A model generated the notes under the pieces. That model was not told the DNA's origin. It saw only the letters and a list, made by a program, of their open reading frames with translations, and ran no database searches. The translations under genes were made by a program, and so were the position numbers. DNA of 64,000 nucleotides from Paenarthrobacter sp. PH39-S1 (GTDB lineage: Bacteria > Actinomycetota > Actinomycetes > Actinomycetales > Micrococcaceae): contig NZ_JASISR010000007.1 in the NCBI RefSeq assembly GCF_030063245.1, positions 1 to 64,000 of the forward strand. The letters are read 5' to 3'. Positions 25,152-33,604 of this stretch are shown one piece after another (position 1 is the stretch's first letter; every line of letters starts with the position of its first letter).

Positions 25152-26240
25152 TCAGATGCGGTCGAGCCTGGCGACTCCGATCTTGGAGTCCGCCATGCCG
25201 TAGAAGACGAAGAGCTGGCCGGCGACTTCTTCGATGGCTGTCGGAAAGACCACATTTGGCACGATCCCCGCCTTTTCATCCGCCGTTTCCGGCGCCAGCA
25301 GCGGCGCAGCACTGCGGGCAACCACCTTGGAGGGGTCATTGGCGTCCAGGATCATGGCCGCGGCGGCGTAGTTGACCTTCTGCTGGAGGGCGAAGTCTGA
25401 CTTTTCCATTTCGCCGGAAACGCCGTGGTGGATCAGCAGCCAGCCCTCGTCAATCCTGATGGGCGCCGGCCCGGCGCCGATCTTCAGTTCCTCGAACGGG
25501 AATTCGCTCAACGCCACCAGCCGGTGCTTAGACATGTGCACCAGGTTGCGGAAATCCCGCTCCACCTCGGCCACCGGGACATAGGAGATCCAAATGCCCG
25601 GCCGGTTATCGGTCAGACCGGCGGGCAGGTGTTCCCCCTCGCCGTCGCGGACCCAGCCCAGGTCCCACATCGGCCGGTGCAGCATCGCGTAGGAGGGGAC
25701 GCCGTCGGGGTCGTTCACCGGCTCCGGAAAAAAGACGGCATCCTTGTTCGGAAACAGATTCAGATCCATGGACAGATCCGCCTGGTACTCAAAAAAGCAT
25801 GGACCCAGCCGGTGCCAGGAGCGCAGGTCCTCGGACCAGGCAAAAGCCAGCCGCGGACCCAGCGGCCCGTACGCCACGTAGGTCATCAGATGCCTGTCCA
25901 GTGCGGGGACCCAGGTGGTGCGCGGGTCCTCGGTGCCGGCGTTCTGCAGCCCACGTTCCCAGCCCTCATCCGGTGCCAGCACAATACCCTCGCGCTCCAC
26001 CGACGCGGGGACGCCGTCGTCGTTCATGACCACTTTGGCCAGCCCGACGCGGGACACGTTGCCGGCGGCCACCAAACGGGGCAGCAAATACAGCTCGCCC
26101 TCACGGGTCCGTCCGCTGGCAGGGTTGAGCACGCCCGCTGCCTCGAAGTCGTTGCCCTCCTGCGGCACCATAATGACGCCGGCGCGGGTCAGTGTGAAGG
26201 GGACGGCCGGAAACGCCGGTGGTGAAGAACTCATGCTCAT
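25152..26240 (-). CDS. GH130-family glycosidase/phosphorylase
   Basis: A 362-residue five-bladed beta-propeller enzyme of the GH130 type, which in characterised members phosphorolyses or hydrolyses beta-mannosides. Supporting segments are GVLNPASGRTREGELYLLPR near the N-terminus, GTEDPRTTWV, KDAVFFPEPVNDPDGVPSYA, LHRPMW, and GAGPAPIRIDEGWLLIHHGV near the C-terminus. The start at 26240 overlaps the permease stop as TAATG; another ATG follows two codons later. No signal peptide, so it acts on imported sugar. Its operon suggests a beta-manno-oligosaccharide or related substrate, which is an inference. Confidence 0.85.
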   Translation of the reverse strand: MSMSSSPPAFPAVPFTLTRAGVIMVPQEGNDFEAAGVLNPASGRTREGELYLLPRLVAAGNVSRVGLAKVVMNDDGVPASVEREGIVLAPDEGWERGLQNAGTEDPRTTWVPALDRHLMTYVAYGPLGPRLAFAWSEDLRSWHRLGPCFFEYQADLSMDLNLFPNKDAVFFPEPVNDPDGVPSYAMLHRPMWDLGWVRDGEGEHLPAGLTDNRPGIWISYVPVAEVERDFRNLVHMSKHRLVALSEFPFEELKIGAGPAPIRIDEGWLLIHHGVSGEMEKSDFALQQKVNYAAAAMILDANDPSKVVARSAAPLLAPETADEKAGIVPNVVFPTAIEEVAGQLFVFYGMADSKIGVARLDRI

Positions 26241-27106
26241 TAGCCCTTCACGCTGGATCCGAGATTGGTCGAAATGAATTGACGCTGGAAGAAAATGAAG
26301 AGCACGACGGCGGGCGCCGCGAGAACGCAGGCGCCGGCCAAGATGGCGCCAAACGGGTTGGACGCGGTGGCGGCAATGTTGGAAATGTAGTTGGCAAGCG
26401 ACACCGCCAACGGCTGCAGCGACTGGTCCTTGGTGACCAGGAACGGCCAGAGGAACTCGTTCCAGGGGCCGATGAAGGTCAGCAGGATCGCGGTGACAAT
26501 GGCCGGGCGGACCAGCGGGATGGCAACCTGCCACAGGATCCGCAGTTCGCTGGCGCCGTCGATCCGTGCCGCCTCGAACAGCGTGGACGGCAGCTGCATG
26601 AAATACTGCCGGAACACGAACACCGCGGTGGAATTGATCGCGAACGGCAGGATCATGCCCAGGTAGTTATCGCCCAGGCCGTAGTCGCGGACGATCATCA
26701 CGTACAGCGGAATGAGCAGCAGCTGGAACGGGATCATCTGCACCAGCAGCATCATGGCGAACACCACCCCGCGGCCGCGGAACTGCATCTGCGCCAGCGC
26801 GTAACCCACCAGCAGGCCGAAAACCAAGGTGGCCAGGATGACCCCGCCGGTGAAGATGCCGGAATTCAGCAGCCCCTTGAACAGATTGATGGAGCCGTTG
26901 ATGTTGACGTAGTTCTCCCCCGTCAGGTTGCCCGGCTCCGGGAACGCTCCTCCCACGGAGGTGTCCGGGGAGGTCTGCAGCGAGCCGATCAGCATGTAAT
27001 AGAAAGGGAAGAGGAACACGAAGGCGCCGAGGGCCAGCAGGATGAAACTGCCCACGCTCAGATTCCGCCGTTTCTCCACCGACGCCTTTTTCGACGTGAC
27101 CGACAT
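26240..27106 (-). CDS. Carbohydrate ABC transporter permease (MalG type)
   Basis: A 288-residue inner-membrane permease with six predicted helices. The ATPase-contact EAA loop is LFEAARIDGASELRILWQVA followed by IPLVRPA. It pairs with the MalF-type permease just upstream (one base between them) and the lipoprotein binding protein. No ATPase gene is in the operon, so a shared MsiK-like ATPase is likely. Confidence 0.93.
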   Translation of the reverse strand: MSVTSKKASVEKRRNLSVGSFILLALGAFVFLFPFYYMLIGSLQTSPDTSVGGAFPEPGNLTGENYVNINGSINLFKGLLNSGIFTGGVILATLVFGLLVGYALAQMQFRGRGVVFAMMLLVQMIPFQLLLIPLYVMIVRDYGLGDNYLGMILPFAINSTAVFVFRQYFMQLPSTLFEAARIDGASELRILWQVAIPLVRPAIVTAILLTFIGPWNEFLWPFLVTKDQSLQPLAVSLANYISNIAATASNPFGAILAGACVLAAPAVVLFIFFQRQFISTNLGSSVKG

Positions 27107-27107
27107 G

Positions 27108-28142
27108 TTATTCCTCCCCGCTTTTGCCGCCGACGAGCCGGTTCTGGATCAGCGCAATCAGCAAAACGCCGATGACGAGCACCACGCCCAGCGCCGCCGC
27201 CACGTCCGGATTTCCCTGCAGAATGCCCTTCTGGTACATCAGGAACACCGGAGAACTTGAGGCACCATCGGGCCCTCCGCCGCCGGTGAGCAGATATGGC
27301 TCGGTAAAGAGATTGGCGCCGGTAATGGTTGCCAGCAGGGTCACCAGGACGCTGGCGGAGCGGACCCCGGGCACCGTGATGTTCCAGAACTGCACCCATT
27401 TGTTGCCGCCGTCCACGGACGCCGATTCGTACAGCTCGTCCGGAATGTTCTGCAGTGCGGCCAGGTACAGCAGAATGAAAAACCCCAGCTGCTTCCACGT
27501 CACGTACAACGCCACCGTCGGCATCGCCAGCCAGGAATTCACCAGCCAGGACGGGTTCGGCGCCAGCGGGCCCAGGAGCGAGTTGATCAGCCCGTTTTGC
27601 TGGAACAGGAAAAGCCAGACGCCGATCACGGCGACGCTGGCCGTGACATAGGGAACGTAGTAGCTGACCCGGAAGAATGTCTTGAGCCGGGTAATGCGGT
27701 TCAGCGCATTTGCCAGGATCAGGGACAGGCCCACGGTCAGTGGGACGTTGATCACCATGAACACCAGGATGTTCACAAAGGACCGCTGCACCGCGGGGTC
27801 CGAAAGCACCGTGATGTAGTTGCCGATGCCCACGAACGGCCGGGCCACCTGTACGCCGGGGGCGGTGAAATAGAACTGATGGAAAGAGATCCAGACGGCA
27901 TAACCCAGCGGATACGCCAGCACGCCCAGAATGAAGATCACATACGGTGCGCTGAACAGCAGGCCCAGCGGCTGCTTACCCAGTGGCCGGAACTTCTGTT
28001 TGATCTCCGGGTGGCCGGATTTGCGCCGCAATAGCTTCCTGCCTGCCGGCTGCTGACCGGCTGACGGCGGCGCACCCGCCTCCGGGCCGGTTGCCGGCGC
28101 GCCGTCCCAGCGGGATGCGCCGCCGGCGGAACGAAGTGACAT
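27108..28142 (-). CDS. Carbohydrate ABC transporter permease (MalF type)
   Basis: A 344-residue permease. The first 65 residues are Gly/Pro/Arg-rich and cytoplasmic, then APYVIFILGVLAYPLGYAVW begins the first helix. The EAA loop is PDELYESASVDGGNKWVQFW followed by NITVPGV. The start is placed at 28142; a shorter start inside the unstructured N-terminus is possible. It lies between the binding protein and the MalG-type permease. Confidence 0.92.
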   Translation of the reverse strand: MSLRSAGGASRWDGAPATGPEAGAPPSAGQQPAGRKLLRRKSGHPEIKQKFRPLGKQPLGLLFSAPYVIFILGVLAYPLGYAVWISFHQFYFTAPGVQVARPFVGIGNYITVLSDPAVQRSFVNILVFMVINVPLTVGLSLILANALNRITRLKTFFRVSYYVPYVTASVAVIGVWLFLFQQNGLINSLLGPLAPNPSWLVNSWLAMPTVALYVTWKQLGFFILLYLAALQNIPDELYESASVDGGNKWVQFWNITVPGVRSASVLVTLLATITGANLFTEPYLLTGGGGPDGASSSPVFLMYQKGILQGNPDVAAALGVVLVIGVLLIALIQNRLVGGKSGEE

Positions 28143-28155
28143 GGCCGATCACCCG

Positions 28156-29460
28156 TTACTTCTGCGCCGCAAGTTGGTTGATCTTGTCCGCCGCGCCCTT
28201 GAACGCGTCGTCAATGCTTTGGTTGGCGAAAATTACCGACTTGTTCCAGGCATCGCGGAACGCCTGCCAGATCTGCACCGAGTTCGTCACATTGGGAACT
28301 TCCACGGTCCGGCTGGCCTGGTCCGCGAAGTCCTTGTACAGGGGGTTCGCGGTGAAATAGTCCGCGTAGGCGGCGGGCAGGTCCTTGCGCATCGGCATCT
28401 GGCCGGTCTCGGAGAGCAGCTTGCCGTCCTCGTCCTTGCTGGTGGCGAATTTCAGCACCTCCCAGGCCGTGCCCTGGTTCTTGCAGGCGGAGTACAACCC
28501 GATGTTCTTCGCGTCGGAGAAGGTGTAGGACTTGTCCTGCTTTTCGGTCGCCGGAATCGGCACGGACCCCCAGTTCACCTTGTCCTTGTAGGACGCGATG
28601 GCCCACGGGCCGGCGAGCGCCATGGCGGCTTTGCCCTCCGCGAAGGAATCGCCCTGGTAGACCTCCTTGGAGGCCAGGTTCTCCTTGTACAGCGTCGCGA
28701 ACATGGACGCGACCTGCTTGCCCTGGTCGTCGTCGAAGGTGGCCTTGCCGTCCTTGATCAGCTGCGTTCCCTTGCTGTTGGCGGCGTAAAACGGGTAGAA
28801 ATCGAACCAGGACTGGAAATAATCCCCCGCCGGCGAGGGCCAGATGGCCTTTTGCGCGGCCCCGGACTTCACCAGCGTGCGTGCCGTGTCCAGCAGCTCG
28901 GACTCCGTGCCCAGCTTGGGGTTCGCCGGGTCCAGACCGGCCTTGGCGAACAGGTCCTTGTTGTAGAACAGCACCACCGGGTTGGACTTCCACGGCAGCT
29001 GGTAGAGCTTCCCGTCCGTCGATTTGTATTGGTCGGCCAGATCCCCGGTGCGGTCCTTGATGTACTGAGCGCCGTCCGGGAAGGAGTCCAGAGCGACAAG
29101 CCCGCCCTGCTTCTGGAACTGCGGCACGGCCACCGGTGCGGTATTAAAGACCAGGCACGGCGCGTTGCCCGCTGTGATGGCGGCGCCGATGGTTTCTTCG
29201 GAGCTCTTTCCGGCCGGGATCTCCTGCGCATCGACCAACTGATCCGGATGGGCCTGGTTCCAGGCGGCCACCATTTCCTTGCCCCATTTGACCTCAAACT
29301 CGTTGTTGGAGTACCAGATCTTGATCGGGCCCTTGGCCGTGATGGCCGAGGAGGCCGAACTGCTGCCTCCTCCCCCGCCGCCGCAGGCTGCCAACCCTGC
29401 GCCCAGGACGGCGATCGCCGCCATGGACAGGATCCGGACACTGCTTGTGGTGCGTTTCAT
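28156..29460 (-). CDS. Extracellular sugar-binding lipoprotein of the ABC transporter
   Basis: A 434-residue family 1 solute-binding protein. The lipoprotein signal peptide ends LGAGLAAC, followed by a Gly/Ser linker. Typical segments are IKIWYSNNEFEVKWGKEMVA, AFNTAP-type LVFNTAPVAVPQFQKQGGLV, and GKAAMALAGPWAIASYK. AGGAG precedes the ATG. It is the first structural gene after lacI; a possible second LacI operator lies in the 46-base gap (29490-29505). Confidence 0.92.
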   Translation of the reverse strand: MKRTTSSVRILSMAAIAVLGAGLAACGGGGGGSSSASSAITAKGPIKIWYSNNEFEVKWGKEMVAAWNQAHPDQLVDAQEIPAGKSSEETIGAAITAGNAPCLVFNTAPVAVPQFQKQGGLVALDSFPDGAQYIKDRTGDLADQYKSTDGKLYQLPWKSNPVVLFYNKDLFAKAGLDPANPKLGTESELLDTARTLVKSGAAQKAIWPSPAGDYFQSWFDFYPFYAANSKGTQLIKDGKATFDDDQGKQVASMFATLYKENLASKEVYQGDSFAEGKAAMALAGPWAIASYKDKVNWGSVPIPATEKQDKSYTFSDAKNIGLYSACKNQGTAWEVLKFATSKDEDGKLLSETGQMPMRKDLPAAYADYFTANPLYKDFADQASRTVEVPNVTNSVQIWQAFRDAWNKSVIFANQSIDDAFKGAADKINQLAAQK

Positions 29461-29506
29461 TGCGTCTCCTGACGATGGATTGATTCGTGTCTAAGTCGAT
29501 TCCTGG

Positions 29507-30580
29507 CTAAGTCCCTGCTGTCGAAATGTGCTGGTAGCGGCCGCCGGCGACGGCAGGTACCGCGTGCGGCGGCACCGCTCCGGTGGAGCCCCGCAACACA
29601 AGGCGCGGCGGGCCGAGAACCAGGTCGCCGCCGTCGTGCGTTCCATCCAACTGGGCCAGCAGCATGGCCGCGGCCTGCCGTCCCCAAGCCAGCGGATCTG
29701 CAGCAATGGTGGTCAGCGGCGGATTCAAATACCGCGCGAACTGCGCATTGTCATATCCGGTGATGGACAGGTCAGCCGGCACATTCAACCCGTGTGTCTG
29801 CGCGTAGGACTGCCCCGCCGTGGCCATCAGATCGTTGGCGTAGACAATCGCCGTGGGCCTGTCCTTGCGCGCCAGCAGCCTTGCCGTCGCCGCAACGCCG
29901 CCGGGTGCCGTGAAGTCCGCCTCCGCGAACAGGTCCGTCGCCAGCCCTGCTGCGCTCAGCGCGCTTTCCCAAGCCCGGCGCCGGCTGCGGCCGTGGATGT
30001 AAACCTGTGCCCCGCCAACGTGCGCGATGCGCGTGTGGCCGAGCGAAATGAGGTGCTCGACGGCGGCCGTAATGCCGGCGGCGTCGTCCATGCAGACTGC
30101 GGGAAACGGCGACGGCACAGCAGGCCGGCTCAGCGTCACCGCCGGCAGCCCGAGCCTGCGGAGCAAGGCAATGCGCGAATCGTCGTGGCGCACGTCGGTG
30201 AGGATCACCCCGTCCACCCGGCCGCCGTCGGCAAGCTTGCGGTAACAGCGCTCCTCGGCGCCCGGCTCGGTGGCGACCGTCAGCACCAACGTGTACTCAT
30301 GCTTTTCCAGCGTCGTCTCAACCCCGGCGATGAACGCCGGGAAGAACGGATCCGAGCCCAACAGCTTGGCCTCACGGGCAATCACCAGACCCAGGGCGTA
30401 CGCCTTTGCGGACCTCAGGCTCTTCGCGCGCAGGCTCGGCGTCCAGCCCAGCGTCTTCGCGGTGTCGAGAATCCGCTGCCGGGTCTGGTCCCCCACGCCT
30501 GCATGGCCGTTGAGCGCGAGGGAAACCGCACCCTTGCTCACCCCCGCCGCACTTGCGACGTCGCTGATCGTGACTGCCAC
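29507..30580 (-). CDS. LacI-family transcriptional repressor
   Basis: About 357 residues. The N-terminal helix-turn-helix is VTISDVASAAGVSKGAVSLA followed by LNGHAGVGDQTRQRILDTA. The periplasmic-binding-like effector domain follows (ALGLVIAREAKLLGSDPFFP, RIAHVGGAQVYIHGRSRR, SITGYDNAQFARYLNPPLTT). I prefer the GTG at 30580 because AGGTGAG precedes it; a GTG at 30625 lies inside the operator and -10 box. It is the first gene of the sugar operon and likely represses it. Confidence 0.9.
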   Translation of the reverse strand: MAVTISDVASAAGVSKGAVSLALNGHAGVGDQTRQRILDTAKTLGWTPSLRAKSLRSAKAYALGLVIAREAKLLGSDPFFPAFIAGVETTLEKHEYTLVLTVATEPGAEERCYRKLADGGRVDGVILTDVRHDDSRIALLRRLGLPAVTLSRPAVPSPFPAVCMDDAAGITAAVEHLISLGHTRIAHVGGAQVYIHGRSRRRAWESALSAAGLATDLFAEADFTAPGGVAATARLLARKDRPTAIVYANDLMATAGQSYAQTHGLNVPADLSITGYDNAQFARYLNPPLTTIAADPLAWGRQAAAMLLAQLDGTHDGGDLVLGPPRLVLRGSTGAVPPHAVPAVAGGRYQHISTAGT

Positions 30581-30623
30581 TGGTTTCTCACCTGCCCCGC
30601 GTGCCGCCGCCGTGACGTGGTTC

Positions 30624-30651
30624 ACTAAATCGATTTAGTAACAGACAGTCA
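30624..30651 (-). promoter_or_regulatory. lacI operon promoter with LacI operator
   Basis: TTGACT (-35), 17 bases, TTTAGT (-10) on the minus strand. The 16-bp perfect palindrome ACTAAATCGATTTAGT (30624-30639) has the central CG typical of LacI-family operators and overlaps the -10 box. A weaker copy, TCTAAGTCGATTCCTG at 29490-29505, precedes the binding-protein gene. Confidence 0.75.
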
Positions 30652-30733
30652 ACCTGCTTCGTTGCGGGTTGTCAAGGGTTGCGGCTGATCCTGAGCAGGG
30701 TGAAGAAATGGGGGATGTAGAGACCATAGGATG

Positions 30734-30902
30734 AGGCCAAAGGCACTCCGAGCACAGGACGCACGAAGACGTTTTATACAACCGAGGCACTAACGCAGTA
30801 TTTGGATGAGTACGAGGACTACTTTCCCGCCAAGGATGCGTTGGAAGAATTCATCCACTCCAATGACGAAGCGGTGGAGCTAACCGCCATCGACTGGCCT
30901 TA
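30734..30902 (+). pseudogene. Antitoxin-like C-terminal fragment without a start codon
   Basis: A frame with no ATG or GTG reads TKTFYTTEALTQYLDEYEDY followed by FPAKDALEEFIHSNDEAVEL and TAIDWP, then a stop that overlaps the relE ATG as TAATGA. Position and acidity fit an antitoxin partner of RelE. The only possible start is an internal TTG, so it is probably 5' truncated. Confidence 0.45.
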
Positions 30903-31274
30903 ATGAGCTACGCCATCCGTTTTACGCCCAAGGCTGCAAAACAGGTCAAGACACTCAATCCCGTCGCGGCCCGACGGATCCGGCTCTTCATGGAAGAAAA
31001 GCTCCAGCCGCTGGAGAATCCCCGCCTCCTCGGCAAGAAATTGATCAATGAGGATTTCTGGCGGTACCGCGTCGGCGGCTACCGGATCCTCACAACCATC
31101 GATAACAAGCAGATCGCGCCCCCATTGCTCGCCCGCCCGGCGCTTCGCCCGATGCTCCGCAGCGAGGAGTACGAGATGCCGGGCATCTCGGTGGAAGTTG
31201 CCGACACCATCAGTGAGCTCGCTACCAAGACCGGAATCTCCCCTGAACAGACACCACGGGTTCATGAACCGTAA
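30903..31274 (+). pseudogene. RelE-type toxin with replaced C-terminus
   Basis: A 123-codon frame. The first 75 residues are RelE-like: SYAIRFTPKAAKQVKTLNPV, ARRIRLFMEEKLQPLENPRL, EDFWRYRVGGYRILTTIDNK. After QIA the sequence departs from the family (expected VLVVDVAxRREVY) and runs into an unrelated tail (EEYEMPGISVEVADTISELA). The key C-terminal strand of the toxin is lost, so it is probably inactive. It could still be translated, being coupled to the fragment upstream. Confidence 0.6.
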
Positions 31275-31281
31275 CTAAGTG

Positions 31282-31307
31282 CGGCGGCAGCGGTCTCGCT
31301 GCCGCCG
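31282..31307. terminator. 10-bp perfect hairpin after the RelE-like gene
   Basis: cggcggcagc, six-base loop, gctgccgccg. It starts seven bases after the stop. No T-run follows on either strand, so termination is probable but not certain. Confidence 0.45.
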
Positions 31308-31454
31308 TCGTCATGAGCCAGACGAATTTGCGCAATCAGATAACGAAGCCGAGGGCCTCTCCGAGCAGCGACGTGCCAACTCGTCAATCGGATCTTCCCT
31401 GCTGACACTACGGACGGTAGGCTAAAGTGTAGGTACCGTAAGAGGAGGTGCAAC

Positions 31455-32060
31455 ATGTCCCGTCAGAATCCGGACGCACAGGTGGCAAAGAAGCCGCCTG
31501 CCGTCAAAAGCAAGGAGTCGGACGCAGATAACCTGCAGCTCGACGAGGGCAATGCGCAGCGAAGCTCAAGGGTGGTTGCAGCGGCGGTCCGGATGGAGTT
31601 GAGCATCCAAGCCTTGGGGCCGGCCCTGGCCGCGATCGAAACTCCCGTTTCTCCGCAACTGGCCAGAAGCCTGCAGGCCACCGAAAACGCCTGGCGTGAA
31701 ATCAGGGAAGAATTCGGCCTTCTCTCCAGCACAGAACTGTCCCGGGCCGTCGGCTCCAGCTCCCCCAACCGCAGCTACGCCTCGGATCAGCGCACAGCCG
31801 GTAACCTGCTGGCAGTCAAGCGCCCAGGAGGAATGAAGTATCCGGGTTTCCAGATTGATCCGCACGAACACACCATTCGTCCGGTGATGCGGCCGCTCCT
31901 TGCCGCCGCCGCCCAAGCAGGCCGGAGTGAGGGCGGGCTGGCCATGTGGATGGTTTCGCCCAACGGATACCTCGACGGCGATCGGCCGGTGGACCGGCTG
32001 GACAGCGATCCCGAGTCCGCGGTTGAGGCCGCCAAAGACTCTTTCGGCGTCAGATGGTGA
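31455..32060 (+). CDS. Antitoxin of a RES-Xre type toxin-antitoxin pair
   Basis: A 201-residue protein with an unstructured N-terminus (about 1-35). The C-terminus resembles the MbcA/ParS toxin-binding domain: QIDPHEHTIRPVMRPLLAAA, MWMVSPNGYLDGDRPVDRLD, AVEAAKDSFGVRW. The start has a strong AGAGGAGG site. It overlaps the RES toxin gene by seven bases. The order antitoxin then RES toxin is that of MbcTA-like systems. The N-terminal half was not recognised. Confidence 0.82.
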   Translation: MSRQNPDAQVAKKPPAVKSKESDADNLQLDEGNAQRSSRVVAAAVRMELSIQALGPALAAIETPVSPQLARSLQATENAWREIREEFGLLSSTELSRAVGSSSPNRSYASDQRTAGNLLAVKRPGGMKYPGFQIDPHEHTIRPVMRPLLAAAAQAGRSEGGLAMWMVSPNGYLDGDRPVDRLDSDPESAVEAAKDSFGVRW

Positions 32061-32683
32061 GACTCCTCCCCCCGCAGCCCTTTGCCGCGCAGGAGTTCCT
32101 TGTGCCTGCGGGAAGCGAGCTCTACCGCGTTTTCGACTCCGGCCTGTCCCCCGTCCCGACCGTCACCAACTTCAATCGGGGATGGGGAGGACCAACCCGG
32201 TTTGCTTTCTTTGGTCGCCCAAAAGTCCCTGTCCTTTACGCAGCGCAAAGCGAAGAGGCAGCAATCTGCGAAACCATCCTTCACAACGTGCCGCCCGGAC
32301 CGGGACGGATCACCTTCGACGACGTCAGCAGCCGCGTCTGTGCTGCTTTGGCACCAACCCGGGACCTGAAACTCGCTGCCCTAATGGGGGACGGGCTCAG
32401 GGTGCTGGGCACTGAAGCCAGGTACGTCACCGCCACCCAAGCGAGCCAGTACCCCCGGACCGTGCGCTGGGCCGAGGCAGCCCACGACGCCGGCTTCGAA
32501 GGCATGGTGTGGATGAGCAACCGGCGCAACACGGAAAGAGCTTATATCCTCTTTAGAGACCGCGTGCTGACGTCCGATCTGGTTGCGTCTACTAGCCACG
32601 CCCGGATCTACGGCGAACCGCAGGGCTTCAGCTGGCTCGTTGACTACTGCGCCAGTCTGAACGTGGACATCTTGGTCCCCTGA
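32054..32683 (+). CDS. RES-domain toxin (predicted NAD+-degrading)
   Basis: A 209-residue RES-family protein. It has AGSELYRVFDSG with the conserved Arg, TRFAFFGRPKVPVLYAAQSE, EEAAICETILHNV with the conserved Glu, and QYPRTVRWAEAAHDAGFEGM near the end. Characterised members (MbcT, Res) degrade NAD+. It overlaps its antitoxin gene. This is the first of two RES-type pairs in the window. Confidence 0.88.
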   Translation: MVRLLPPQPFAAQEFLVPAGSELYRVFDSGLSPVPTVTNFNRGWGGPTRFAFFGRPKVPVLYAAQSEEAAICETILHNVPPGPGRITFDDVSSRVCAALAPTRDLKLAALMGDGLRVLGTEARYVTATQASQYPRTVRWAEAAHDAGFEGMVWMSNRRNTERAYILFRDRVLTSDLVASTSHARIYGEPQGFSWLVDYCASLNVDILVP

Positions 32684-32734
32684 CCTGGTCGGTCAATTCA
32701 CCCTTGCCCATTACGGGTTCCGTCACTCCCAAAG

Positions 32735-33082
32735 CTACAGCTGCAAGTGCAGGCGAAGCGCCTCGTCAACATCACGCATGGTCGCCGCTGAGAGTTGGCA
32801 GAGGACCGGTCCCAGCCGCTCTACTGCCACCGACCGGACCTGCTCCGCCTGCGCCTTGGAATCGACCCGCAACCCGGTCACTTCAACTGGAAGCAACACC
32901 TGGAAGGGAAATACCCTGCTGACGTTGCTGGTCATGGGGACAACCGTCACCACCCCGCGACCCAGCCGCTCCGCCGTCGAATTGGCGCGATCATTGCTGA
33001 CGATGACCGCCGGACGCCGCTTGTCCGCTTCGCTACCCCGGACAGGGTTGAGGTCGACCAGCCGGACCTCACCTCGCCGCAT
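32735..33082 (-). CDS. MazF-family toxin
   Basis: A 115-residue MazF endoribonuclease-like protein, full length and canonical: RRGEVRLVDLNPVRGSEADK, RRPAVIVSNDRANSTAERLG, then VVTVVPMTSNVSRVFPFQVL and QAEQVRSVAVERLGPVLCQL. It overlaps the upstream antitoxin by 14 bases. This is a separate pair from the one at 22.2 kb and the two toxins are clearly divergent. Confidence 0.92.
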   Translation of the reverse strand: MRRGEVRLVDLNPVRGSEADKRRPAVIVSNDRANSTAERLGRGVVTVVPMTSNVSRVFPFQVLLPVEVTGLRVDSKAQAEQVRSVAVERLGPVLCQLSAATMRDVDEALRLHLQL

Positions 33083-33299
33083 CCGTCAGCCCGTCTCCTG
33101 TGGCTTCGTCCCAGACAGCCTGCTCGCCAGCTGTCTCCCATTCCGCCCAGGCTGCGGCGTACGCAGCATCCAACCCGACGTGCCGCAGGAGACGGACGGC
33201 CTGTTGCACTGCCGCAGAGCGGGACGGCAATCCCTGTGCCCGGGCGTATTCGTCAAGTAACGAAACGTCGTCATCCGGCAGGCTGATACTGAGCTTCAT
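33069..33299 (-). CDS. MazE-type ribbon-helix-helix antitoxin
   Basis: A 76-residue protein. The N-terminal ribbon-helix-helix is KLSISLPDDDVSLLDEYARA, then SRSAAVQQAVRLLR; the C-terminal tail (AWAEWETAGEQAVWDEATGD) is acidic and should bind the toxin. GGGG lies just before the ATG. It precedes and overlaps the toxin gene. Confidence 0.9.
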   Translation of the reverse strand: MKLSISLPDDDVSLLDEYARAQGLPSRSAAVQQAVRLLRHVGLDAAYAAAWAEWETAGEQAVWDEATGDGLTDAAR

Positions 33300-33604
33300 C
33301 CCCTAATGCTACTTGAGTGGGAAATATTTTGCTACCGCTCGTCGAGACGCTAAGGACTGCCACAGTCGCCTCCGTTTCACGCTGTCTGTGGAGTTCAGGG
33401 CTTCGTGGCGGAGTTCTATGATGGCTCGGCGTCGCCCAACAGGGCTTTGAGTTGTCTTGCATGGCATGCGATTCGAGACACAAATGCTTCGAGACACCAA
33501 CTCGGACTAGGAGATGGAGTCGACTGGAGGCGACCGGTAGGCTTGGCTGTTAATGTGCGCCCCGGACCTCGCGGAACCGCGGGCCATCGAATTGGAGTCC
33601 AAGC
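33300..33604. other. Intergenic region with no recognised gene
   Basis: About 300 bases between the MazEF pair and an SRPBCC gene. The left end (33300-33340) is AT-rich (gggaaatattttgc) and should hold the MazE promoter. No recognisable protein is encoded in the rest. Confidence 0.4.

Noticed and set aside
28141-29472. A 443-codon plus-strand frame opposite the sugar-binding protein
   Set aside because: The minus-strand lipoprotein has a signal peptide, lipobox and family motifs; the plus-strand product has none.
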